Part shown: positions 1 through 5,125 of the stretch, piece after piece
Numbering within the stretch: the stretch's first letter is position 1
Layout: every line of letters begins with the position of its first letter
Assembly: GCA_905215655.1 (NCBI GenBank)
Contig: CAJMQT010000122.1
Coordinates: forward strand, 1-5,177
DNA: 5,177 nt
Origin: an uncultured bacterium
Lineage (GTDB): Bacteria; Bacteroidota; Bacteroidia; Bacteroidales; Bacteroidaceae
Reading direction: 5' to 3'
The notes under the pieces: model-generated
Database searches by the model: none
What the model was told of the DNA's origin: nothing
What the model saw: the letters and a program-made list of their open reading frames with translations, nothing else
Program-made: the position numbers and the translations under genes

Positions 1-25
1 AACTCCTTTAACTCCTTTAACTCCT
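1..25. repeat. 9-nt tandem repeat AACTCCTTT
   Basis: The unit AACTCCTTT is repeated about 2.8 times in a row. It shares the TAACTCC core with the large array at 2999-3297, so it belongs to the same interspersed repeat family. It lies just downstream of the flippase gene on the minus strand. No function can be read from it. Confidence 0.8.
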
Positions 26-29
26 AAAA

Positions 30-57
30 TTCTTCACTCTTAATTCTTCCCTCTTAA
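30..57. repeat. 14-nt tandem repeat overlapping the flippase stop codon
   Basis: Two adjacent 14-nt units, 30-43 and 44-57 (TTCTTCACTCTTAA and TTCTTCCCTCTTAA), differ at one base. The flippase stop codon (minus-strand TAA at 40-42) and its last five residues are inside this repeat, so the repeat supplies the protein's C-terminus. The same CTTAATTCTT word recurs at the right end of the window (5104-5125), again next to a possible gene end. Confidence 0.8.
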
Positions 58-1518
58 TTTTAAAAAGTCGCGGCGTATTATCATGGCGGCGAAGATGCCG
101 AGGATAGCTGTGTTAGCCGCCAATGCCGCCCACATAGGCAGCAGGGCGTTTATTTCGGTCATCGCGAAGTACATCGCCAGGGCGACGACGACGTACAGGG
201 CGATGTCGCGCAGCGGGTAATTGACGGGATACTTCTTCTGTCCCACGAGGTAAGAGAGCGTCATCGCCACGCCGTAGCCCGCAAAGCCTGCCCACGCACA
301 CGCCATATAGCCGTAGCGCGGAACGAAAATCACGTTGACGGCGACAAGCACCAGACAGCCGGCACCCGAGAACCAAGCGCCCCAGATGGTCTTGTCGATG
401 AGCTTGTACCAGAACGACAGATTGAAGTAGACGCCCATCATAATCTCTGCCGCCATGACGATAGGAATGACTTTCAGTCCCTCCCAATAGTCGCGCCCGA
501 TGAGGTGGCGCAGTATGTCGAGGTAAGCTATCACGGCAAGAAAAGCCAGCAGGGTGAAGATGATGAAGTATTTCATCGCCTTGGCGTAAGTGTCGCGGTT
601 GTCGCCGCTCTTCGCCTTGCCGAAGACGAACGGCTCGTAGGCGTAACGGAACGCCTGAGTGATCATCGCCATGATCATTGCGACCTTGCTCGCCGCACCG
701 TAAATGCCGAGCTGCATGTGGGCGTCGGCACCTTTATATATATAAGGAAAGAGGATCTTGTCTGCCGTCTGATTGAGTATTCCCGCAATGCCGAGCACGA
801 GGATGGGCCAGCTGTAAGACAGCATTCGCCGCAGCAGGGTGCGGTCGAGAACGTAGCGGAAGCCCGTAAGTTCCTTGACAAGGAAGAACATGAGGGCGGC
901 GGAGCAGAACAGGTTGATGTAGAAGGCGTAGCCCACACCTATGGCGGGGTCATACAGTCTGCCCGCGATGCCCGCTCCGCCGGCGTTGTCGTAGAGCGCG
1001 GGGAGCAGCAGGAAGAACGCTAAGTTGAGCGCGATGTTGAGCGCGATGTTCGCCAGTTTCAGCGCGGCAAACTTTATCGGGCGTTTCTTATACCGCAGAT
1101 AGGCGAAGGGGATGCACAGGAAGGCGTCGATAGCAACCGTCACAGCCATTACCCAGATGTACGACTTATGGTCTTCGTAGCCCATAAACGCCGACACGGG
1201 GTTGAGGAACATGAAGATGAGGAGCACGAAGAGCGCCGACGTGAAGCCCACCGACAGCAGCGTGGTGGAGTAGACGCGCTCCGGGTTTTCGCCCTCTTTA
1301 TTGGCAAAGCGGAAGAACGTCGTCTCCATTCCGTATGTCAGTATTACCATAAGGAGCGCCGTGTAAGCGTAGACATTGGTGATGACGCCGTAGCCGCCAC
1401 TCGCCGCCGACAGCTTTGCGGTGTAGAGGGGCACGAGCAGATAATTAAGGAAACGCCCCACGATACTGCTCAATCCGTAGATTGCAGTATCCTTAAAAAG
1501 AGATTTTAGTCCGGCCAT
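40..1518 (-). CDS. Polysaccharide/oligosaccharide flippase (Wzx-like, MOP superfamily)
   Basis: This 492-residue, very hydrophobic protein has about 14 predicted membrane segments (roughly residues 12-30, 45-63, 86-106, 119-140, 152-172, 193-213, 236-256, 270-290, 316-335, 349-370, 383-400, 405-425, 437-455 and 462-482). That layout and length fit the polysaccharide transporters of the MOP superfamily, which flip lipid-linked glycans across the inner membrane. Typical stretches are YGMETTFFRFANK (62-74) and QAFRYAYEPFVF (288-299). I chose the ATG at 1518, giving MAGLKSLFKDTAIYGLSS, because family members usually begin this way. An in-frame ATG at 1542 would add eight residues (MGRGFFFN) encoded by a palindromic intergenic repeat. 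No glycosyltransferases are nearby, so the substrate is unknown and this may be a stand-alone housekeeping flippase. The C-terminal tail (LRGKN) is encoded within a simple repeat. A Wzx-type role is confident; the specific glycan is not. Confidence 0.9.
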   Translation of the reverse strand: MAGLKSLFKDTAIYGLSSIVGRFLNYLLVPLYTAKLSAASGGYGVITNVYAYTALLMVILTYGMETTFFRFANKEGENPERVYSTTLLSVGFTSALFVLLIFMFLNPVSAFMGYEDHKSYIWVMAVTVAIDAFLCIPFAYLRYKKRPIKFAALKLANIALNIALNLAFFLLLPALYDNAGGAGIAGRLYDPAIGVGYAFYINLFCSAALMFFLVKELTGFRYVLDRTLLRRMLSYSWPILVLGIAGILNQTADKILFPYIYKGADAHMQLGIYGAASKVAMIMAMITQAFRYAYEPFVFGKAKSGDNRDTYAKAMKYFIIFTLLAFLAVIAYLDILRHLIGRDYWEGLKVIPIVMAAEIMMGVYFNLSFWYKLIDKTIWGAWFSGAGCLVLVAVNVIFVPRYGYMACAWAGFAGYGVAMTLSYLVGQKKYPVNYPLRDIALYVVVALAMYFAMTEINALLPMWAALAANTAILGIFAAMIIRRDFLKLRGKN

Positions 1519-1530
1519 GTTGAAAAAAAA

Positions 1531-1560
1531 GCCCCTCCCCAACCCTCCCGAGGGAGGGAG
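1531..1560. repeat. GC-rich palindromic interspersed repeat, copy 1
   Basis: A GCCCCTCCCC lead is followed by a stem CCCTCCC (1543-1549), a GA centre and the complement GGGAGGG (1552-1558). It starts only 12 nt upstream of the flippase ATG (1518), so a transcript beginning further upstream would carry this hairpin close to the ribosome-binding region. It is a direct copy of 1584-1612 and inverted relative to 1720-1750. Confidence 0.75.
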
Positions 1561-1583
1561 AAGTGGAGAAAGAAGGGGAAAAC

Positions 1584-1612
1584 GCCCCCTCCTAATCTCC
1601 CCGAGGGGAGGA
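1584..1612. repeat. GC-rich palindromic interspersed repeat, copy 2
   Basis: A GCCCCCTCCTAAT lead is followed by the stem CTCCCC (1597-1602), centre GA and GGGGAG (1605-1610). It has the same orientation and layout as copy 1, with the same GA centre. It lies in the leader region of the flippase gene. It is not followed by a T-run on either strand, so it does not look like a classical intrinsic terminator. Confidence 0.75.
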
Positions 1613-1669
1613 CTTGAAGTTAGCTTTGTTGTTATTAATTGTTGTTTATTCTTTATTCTTTAATATTTT

Positions 1670-1684
1670 GAGTTCTCGGAACTC
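1670..1684. promoter_or_regulatory. Perfect 6-bp inverted repeat in the flippase leader (possible operator or hairpin)
   Basis: GAGTTC (1670-1675), a TCG spacer and GAACTC (1679-1684) form an exact dyad in the A+T-rich part of the spmAB-flippase spacer. It could be a protein-binding dyad, a small RNA hairpin or another repeat remnant. No Bacteroidota promoter box (TAnnTTTG) is visible beside it on the minus strand. Function is unproven. Confidence 0.3.
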
Positions 1685-1719
1685 TTTGCCTCCCTTTATT
1701 TACCCTCGTCCTTTCAGTT

Positions 1720-1750
1720 CTCCTCCCCTCGGGGAGGCTGGGTGGGGGCT
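1720..1750. repeat. GC-rich palindromic interspersed repeat, copy 3 (inverted)
   Basis: The stem CCTCCCC (1722-1728), TC centre and GGGGAGG (1731-1737) are followed by a CTGGGTGGGGGC tail. Read on the minus strand it gives the same lead-then-palindrome order as copies 1 and 2. It begins 6 nt past the spmAB stop codon, so the minus-strand transcript would form a 7-bp G+C stem just after the coding region. This could protect or end the transcript, but the usual U-run is absent. Confidence 0.75.
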
Positions 1751-1756
1751 TGCCTT

Positions 1757-2986
1757 TTAAAAGAACAGATAGCATATCCCCACCGCGGCGATTATGCCCG
1801 CAAGGTCGGCAAGGAGGCCGCAGGTGACGGCGTGGCGCGTGTATCTTACGCCCACGCTGCCGAAGTAGACGGCAAGGATGTAGAACGTGGTGTCGGTGGA
1901 ACCTTGGAAGACGCAGCTGAGACGACCGATGAACGAGTCGGCGCCATACGTCGTCATGGCATCCACCATCATGCCGCGCGCACCGCTGCCCGACAGCGGT
2001 TTCATCAGGGCGGTGGGCAGGGCGCCCACAAACTCGGTGTCGCCGCCGAGGGCGCCGACCAGCCATTTCACGCCGCCGATGAGCATGTCCATTGCCCCCG
2101 AGGCGCGAAACACGGCGATGGCGACGAGCATTGCCACCAGATAAGGTATGATGCGGACGGCGGTGCCGAAGCCCTCTTTCGCGCCGTCGACAAATGCCTC
2201 GTAGACGTTTACCCTCTTACGTGCGCCGGCAAAGATGAAGGTTATTATTATCGAGAAGAGCAGTATGTTTGCCGCCGACGTGCTCACCGTGTTCATGGTG
2301 TCCTTGTCGAGCTGCGAGAAGCCCCATATCACGGCGGACACGAGGAGGCAGGCGCCGCCGAGGACGGCAAGCATCGTGCGGTTGAGAAGGTTTATCCGCT
2401 GGTACAGGCTGGTGACAATGACGCCTGTGATGGTGGAGAAGAAGGTGGCGAGCAGCAGCGGAACGAAAACGTCGGTAGGGTTGGCGGCACCTAACTGTGC
2501 GCGGTACACCATGATGGAGACGGGGATGAGGGTCAGTCCGGAGGTGTTCAGCACGAGGAACATTATCATCGGGTTGGTTGCCGTGTCCTTCTTCGTGTTC
2601 AGCTCCTGCATCTGTTCCATTGCTTTCAGTCCGAGCGGTGTGGCGGCGTTGTCCAGTCCGAGCATGTTTGCCGCAAGGTTCATGAAGATACTGCCCGTGG
2701 CTGGATGTCCCTTCGGAATGTCGGGGAAGAGGCGTGTGAAGACGGGGCTGAGCACCCGCGACAGCGCGTCGATGACGCCGCCGCGCTCTCCCACGCGCAT
2801 TATTCCGAGCCAGAGCGAGAGCACGCCGGTAAGTCCGAGAGAAATCTCGAACGCCGTCTTTGATGACGAGAACGTCGAGTTGATTATCTCGGGAAATACC
2901 TCCGTGTCGCCAAAGAACAGCAGCCGTACCGCCGCTATGACGAACGCTGTGAGGAAAAACGCTATCCAGATGTAGTTCAGAACCAT
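1757..2986 (-). CDS. Fused SpmA-SpmB nucleoside-recognition (Gate) membrane protein
   Basis: This 409-residue membrane protein joins the two spore maturation proteins in one chain. The SpmA-like half (about 1-200) carries NLAANMLGLDNAATPLGLKAM (103-123, with the LGLDNAATPLGLKAM core) and NTSGLTLIP (147-155). The SpmB-like half (about 255-409) carries YEAFVDGAKEGF (262-273), PYLVAMLVAIAVFRASGAMD (281-300), PLSGSGARG (330-338) and GSTDTTFYILAVYFGSVGV (362-380). Both halves belong to the nucleoside-recognition/Gate family. In Bacillus, SpmA and SpmB act in spore core dehydration; in non-sporulating Bacteroidota a fused form is common and its substrate is not established. The ATG at 2986 follows an A-rich leader (AGAAAAAATAAAAA), as is usual in this phylum, with no Shine-Dalgarno sequence. 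It is flanked by repeats on both sides and is probably its own transcription unit. The fusion and family call are firm; the transported molecule is unknown. Confidence 0.92.
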   Translation of the reverse strand: MVLNYIWIAFFLTAFVIAAVRLLFFGDTEVFPEIINSTFSSSKTAFEISLGLTGVLSLWLGIMRVGERGGVIDALSRVLSPVFTRLFPDIPKGHPATGSIFMNLAANMLGLDNAATPLGLKAMEQMQELNTKKDTATNPMIMFLVLNTSGLTLIPVSIMVYRAQLGAANPTDVFVPLLLATFFSTITGVIVTSLYQRINLLNRTMLAVLGGACLLVSAVIWGFSQLDKDTMNTVSTSAANILLFSIIITFIFAGARKRVNVYEAFVDGAKEGFGTAVRIIPYLVAMLVAIAVFRASGAMDMLIGGVKWLVGALGGDTEFVGALPTALMKPLSGSGARGMMVDAMTTYGADSFIGRLSCVFQGSTDTTFYILAVYFGSVGVRYTRHAVTCGLLADLAGIIAAVGICYLFF

Positions 2987-2998
2987 TTTTTATTTTTT

Positions 2999-3085
2999 CT
3001 AAGGGAGTTAACGGGAGTTATCCCTTTTCCTAAGGGAGTTAACGGGAGTTATCGTTTCACTTAGGGAGTTATCGGGAGTTAACGG
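2999..3085. repeat. Three direct units of about 30 nt in the left arm of the array
   Basis: Units start at 2999, 3030 and 3060. The first two share an identical 24-nt core (2999-3022 and 3030-3053). The third (3060-3085) has the same framework with AT/TA exchanges at the variable positions. Each unit holds two GGGAGTTA words 10 nt apart, about one helical turn. Confidence 0.85.
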
Positions 3086-3112
3086 ACATATGCCTTGTTG
3101 CTTACAACGAAA

Positions 3113-3152
3113 CATTTGTCCGTTAACTCCCTGCGGCGCGAGCCGCATAACT
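3113..3152. repeat. 40-nt repeat with embedded hairpin, copy A
   Basis: This segment matches 3236-3275 at 39 of 40 positions. It contains a 6-bp stem, TGCGGC (3132-3137) with GCCGCA (3142-3147), closed by the four-base loop GCGA on the plus strand (TCGC on the minus strand). Confidence 0.85.
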
Positions 3153-3180
3153 TCTGTTTACTCCCGTTAACTCCTTTTTT
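3146..3180. repeat. 35-nt direct repeat (second copy at 3188-3222)
   Basis: The 35 nt at 3146-3180 recur at 3188-3222 with a single T/C difference, giving a 42-nt period. Each copy ends in a T-run after TAACTCC. It overlaps the end of the 40-nt repeat copy A, showing that the array grew by several overlapping duplications. Confidence 0.8.
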
Positions 3181-3235
3181 GCCAAAGCATAACTTCTGTT
3201 TACTCCCGCTAACTCCTTTTTTATCAGCAACAAGT

Positions 3236-3275
3236 CATTTGTCCGTTAACTCCCTGCGGCGTGAGCCGCATAACT
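3236..3275. repeat. 40-nt repeat with embedded hairpin, copy B
   Basis: This is the second copy of 3113-3152. The stem TGCGGC (3255-3260) and GCCGCA (3265-3270) is unchanged, and the only difference between copies falls in the loop, GTGA here against GCGA. It lies about 30 nt downstream of the lipoprotein stop codon. It is not followed by a T-run on the minus strand, so a classical terminator is not supported. Confidence 0.85.
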
Positions 3276-3302
3276 CCCGTTAACTCCTGTTAACTCCTTT
3301 TA

Positions 3303-4472
3303 TTATTTCAACATCCCCTGTATCTCTTTGTCGAGGTCTTTTATCTGCGCGTCGCGCTTGCTGATGGCGCTGTTGCGGTCGATGAGGAAGAATGTCGGGA
3401 TAGACGTCACGTTGTACGACACGAGGTTTGACGACTCGAGCCCCTGCGGGTCTCTCACGCTGATCCACGGCAGCGCTGCTGTCTGCGTCTTCCAGAAGTG
3501 CTCGTTGCCGTCCAGCGCCACTTGGTATATCTCAAAGCCTGCGGCGTGGTATTTGTTGTATAGCTCGCGGAGCTGCATTATGCGTGCCGTCGACTCTTTC
3601 GCGCCGAAGACGTGGAAGTCGAGCATTACCACCTTGCCGCGCAGGTCGCTCAGGCTGCGGGCGTTACCCTTGTTGTCTGTGAGCGATATGTCGATCAGGT
3701 TCGACACGTTGATCTTGCTCGCGTCAATCTGCTGGCGCGCCATCTTGTTGCGCATTATGCGCACGTTCTTCATGCCTTCAAGCGCGATGTTGTGCAGGTT
3801 CTTTCCCCTCACGGCGTCGGGGTGATAGGTGTCCCAGCTCGTGGCGACGGCAGCGAAAGCCTTTACGTCATCCTCGCTCTCGCGGGGGTTGAATATCAGC
3901 ATGTTGCCGAGCGTCTGGAACAGGGCGAAGTATGACGAGGCGCGCATCGGAGCCTTGTAGATGTAGTTGCGCTTGATGTTCTCCTTGTAGGCGGCTACGA
4001 TTTTCAGAATACTGTCGCGAGCCTGCGTAAGGTTTAGATAGGGGTTGTTCTCTATCGCCATGGCGCGGTTTTGCAAGTCTATCTGTTTGAGAGCCAGCTC
4101 CTTGATGGTGGCGCACTCGTCAGAGCCTTCCACGGTGTAGTCGGTCGCCATGCCGGGGTATGAAGTCTTGACGGTGATTGTCTCTGTCGAGTCGACGCTG
4201 AGGTTGATTATCTGTCCGGCTATTCTGAGGCGGTAGAACTCGGGTGCGTCGGGTGCTTTCAGCGAGAAGCTGAACTCTCCTTTGTCGTCGAGTTTTACCG
4301 AGTCGACCGTCACGGGACCGTCAAGGCTCATGTTTTCGAGGTACAGCACGGAGTCTTTCGCATTGCTTACGGCTCCGTTCACATTACATTTTTTGTTGTC
4401 ACACGCCCCGAGCGCCGCCGTCAGCAGTACCACGGCGCAGCATGTGGCGATTGATGAGAGTGTCTTTTTCAT
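3303..4472 (-). CDS. DUF4369/thioredoxin-fold lipoprotein lacking the CxxC active site
   Basis: This 389-residue protein has a lipoprotein signal: MKK, a hydrophobic stretch (about 5-20) and the lipobox LGAC with Cys24 as the acylated residue. The residues after it (DNKK) are not an acidic surface-export tag, so a periplasm-facing membrane anchor is likely. Residues about 28-115 are a strand-rich domain resembling DUF4369, about 118-250 are mostly helical, and about 255-389 form a thioredoxin/TlpA-like domain. The family signature VVMLDF (281-286) and the cis-proline loop SIPTFFLID (357-365, Pro359) are present, but the CxxC site is replaced: by alignment, the cysteines correspond to Ala291 and Ser294 in FGAKES. 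The mature protein has only Cys24, Cys29 and Cys120, so disulfide-exchange activity through CxxC is not expected; a binding, chaperone or structural role is more likely. The ATG at 4472 is one base past the crcB stop, so the two are probably co-transcribed and translationally coupled. Family assignment is good; function is unknown. Confidence 0.9.
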   Translation of the reverse strand: MKKTLSSIATCCAVVLLTAALGACDNKKCNVNGAVSNAKDSVLYLENMSLDGPVTVDSVKLDDKGEFSFSLKAPDAPEFYRLRIAGQIINLSVDSTETITVKTSYPGMATDYTVEGSDECATIKELALKQIDLQNRAMAIENNPYLNLTQARDSILKIVAAYKENIKRNYIYKAPMRASSYFALFQTLGNMLIFNPRESEDDVKAFAAVATSWDTYHPDAVRGKNLHNIALEGMKNVRIMRNKMARQQIDASKINVSNLIDISLTDNKGNARSLSDLRGKVVMLDFHVFGAKESTARIMQLRELYNKYHAAGFEIYQVALDGNEHFWKTQTAALPWISVRDPQGLESSNLVSYNVTSIPTFFLIDRNSAISKRDAQIKDLDKEIQGMLK

Positions 4473-4473
4473 C

Positions 4474-4851
4474 TTATATCATTTTTGTTATTTGCATTCC
4501 GAGATATACCGCAAGTAGTCCGAGCATTACGCTTGCACCGACATACAGCGCCGCCAAGCCAATGTTGTCGGCACGCATCAGCTGCGCCGTCTCGTTCATA
4601 AAGGTGCTGAAAGTGGTGAAGCCGCCGCAGAAGCCCATCGTCAGGATGAGCCGCCACTCGCGACTTATCATCCCGCCGTCGCCGGCAAGTCCGCCGATGA
4701 GTCCTATCAGCAGGCAGCCCGCCACATTGACGGTCATCGTGCCGAAGGGGAACGCCGACAGCACCGTATGCTGAACGGCTCTTGACAACAGGTATCTCGC
4801 CACGCTGCCGAACGCTCCTCCGACAGCAACAAGCAGTATATTCTTAAACAT
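4474..4851 (-). CDS. crcB: Fluoride channel CrcB/Fluc
   Basis: This 125-residue, four-helix membrane protein has the usual length for the family. It exports fluoride across the inner membrane and so protects enolase and other metal-dependent enzymes. Visible hallmarks are GGAFGSVARY (11-20) at helix 1, PFGTMTVNVAGCLLIG (35-50) with the pore Asn42, and GFCGGFTTFSTF (73-84), which holds the helix-3 break that binds the structural sodium and the pore phenylalanines Phe81 and Phe84. Only one crcB copy is seen, which fits a dual-topology homodimer. The ATG at 4851 gives the standard N-terminus. It is the first gene of a two-gene unit with the lipoprotein at 3303-4472, with a single base between stop and start. 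I looked upstream for a fluoride riboswitch and saw none within the window, so any fluoride control must work otherwise or be absent. Function is confident. Confidence 0.96.
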   Translation of the reverse strand: MFKNILLVAVGGAFGSVARYLLSRAVQHTVLSAFPFGTMTVNVAGCLLIGLIGGLAGDGGMISREWRLILTMGFCGGFTTFSTFMNETAQLMRADNIGLAALYVGASVMLGLLAVYLGMQITKMI

Positions 4852-4856
4852 TTGTG

Positions 4857-4864
4857 CAAATTTA
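4857..4864 (-). promoter_or_regulatory. Possible Bacteroidota -7 promoter box for crcB
   Basis: Read on the minus strand this is TAAATTTG, matching the Bacteroidota -7 consensus TAnnTTTG. Only five bases (CACAA) separate it from the crcB ATG, so transcription from it would give an almost leaderless mRNA. No TTTG -33 box is visible at the expected spacing of about 20 nt, so the match may be chance in A+T-rich DNA. Confidence 0.3.
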
Positions 4865-4961
4865 TAAAATAATTAGCAATTAGGTGGTAGGAATTGGGAA
4901 AATGTTGAGATGATGAATGGTTTGTTGAATATGTAAAAGGGCAGCCCCCCTCATGACCTCT

Positions 4962-5023
4962 CTACAGCCTCACCCCCGACCCCTCTATAGCCTCACCCCC
5001 GACCCCTCTCCCAAAGAGAGGGG
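4962..5023. repeat. 23-nt tandem repeat with a terminal 8-bp hairpin
   Basis: Two 23-nt units (4962-4984 and 4985-5007) differ at one base and share the core AGCCTCACCCCCGACCCC. They run into a hairpin with stem CCCCTCTC (5003-5010), loop CCAAA and GAGAGGGG (5016-5023). The order (C-rich lead, then G/C palindrome) resembles the three copies in the spmAB-flippase spacer, suggesting one broad family of interspersed repeats. Confidence 0.75.
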
Positions 5024-5057
5024 AGGATGAAGAATGCTTTGTGGGTAAATTTTTCAA

Positions 5058-5081
5058 TCTTTCCATCTTTCCATCTTTCAA
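5058..5081. repeat. 8-nt tandem repeat TCTTTCCA
   Basis: Three units, at 5058-5065, 5066-5073 and 5074-5081, the last ending AA instead of CA. It is a pyrimidine-rich simple repeat in a non-coding spacer; its length may vary between strains through slippage. Confidence 0.75.
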
Positions 5082-5103
5082 TTTTTCAACTCCCTCATTT
5101 TTT

Positions 5104-5125
5104 AATTCTTAACTCTTAATTCTTA
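5104..5125. repeat. CTTAATTCTT-type repeat at a possible gene end
   Basis: AATTCTTA occurs twice (5104-5111 and 5118-5125), separated by ACTCTT. The same words are found at 30-57. Here too the repeat overlaps a candidate minus-strand stop codon (TAA, 5123-5125). Confidence 0.65.

Larger units (their letters stand above)
2999..3297. repeat. Composite inverted array of GGGAGTTA/TAACTCCC repeats
   Basis: Nearly all of the 316-nt spacer between the lipoprotein and spmAB is repeat. The left part has six GGGAGTTA words (3003, 3013, 3034, 3044, 3064, 3074). The right part has seven TAACTCC words in the opposite orientation (3124, 3168, 3210, 3247, 3271, 3281, 3291) plus two TTACTCCC variants. The arms 3073-3101 and 3227-3255 are inverted copies differing at 3 of 29 positions, so the region could form a long imperfect hairpin or cruciform. 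In the minus-strand direction it sits after the lipoprotein stop and ahead of the spmAB start, so it could end one transcript or form the leader of the next. No TAnnTTTG promoter box is visible on the minus strand here, and I see no believable gene. Confidence 0.85.
4852..5122. other. Non-coding, repeat-rich spacer upstream of crcB
   Basis: This stretch of about 270 nt holds no credible gene on either strand. From the crcB side it has an A+T-rich segment with a possible promoter box (4857-4864), a G+C-rich tandem and hairpin repeat (4962-5023), an 8-nt pyrimidine tandem repeat (5058-5081), and a CTTAATTCTT-type repeat (5104-5125). Confidence 0.7.

Noticed and set aside
505..1023. Plus-strand open frame opposite the flippase gene
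   Set aside because: It is antisense to a well-supported membrane protein, rich in E, R and H through the codon shadow, with no recognisable fold.
1621..1628. TAGCTTTG as a plus-strand -7 promoter box
   Set aside because: It matches TAnnTTTG but points away from the flippase and toward the antisense strand of spmAB, with no -33 box and no plus-strand gene to serve.
1720..1750. Intrinsic terminator for spmAB
   Set aside because: The stem is strong and well placed, but no U-run follows it on the minus strand, and the same element occurs in non-terminator positions. I kept it as a repeat only.
2235..2975. Long plus-strand open frame opposite the spmAB gene
   Set aside because: It is antisense to a gene with clear family motifs, and its translation shows no coherent domain or membrane pattern. 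Long antisense frames are expected in G+C-rich genes.
3095..3283. A 62-codon plus-strand open frame with internally repeated peptide sequence
   Set aside because: It is entirely made of the TAACTCC DNA repeats; the peptide repetition follows from the DNA duplications. It has no recognisable domain.
2999..3297. CRISPR array
   Set aside because: The repeats are short, overlapping, in both orientations and lack unique spacers of uniform length; no cas gene is present.
4852..5122. Fluoride (crcB) riboswitch
   Set aside because: I looked on the minus strand for the conserved pseudoknot-type sequence upstream of crcB and did not find it; the region is simple repeats and A+T-rich sequence.
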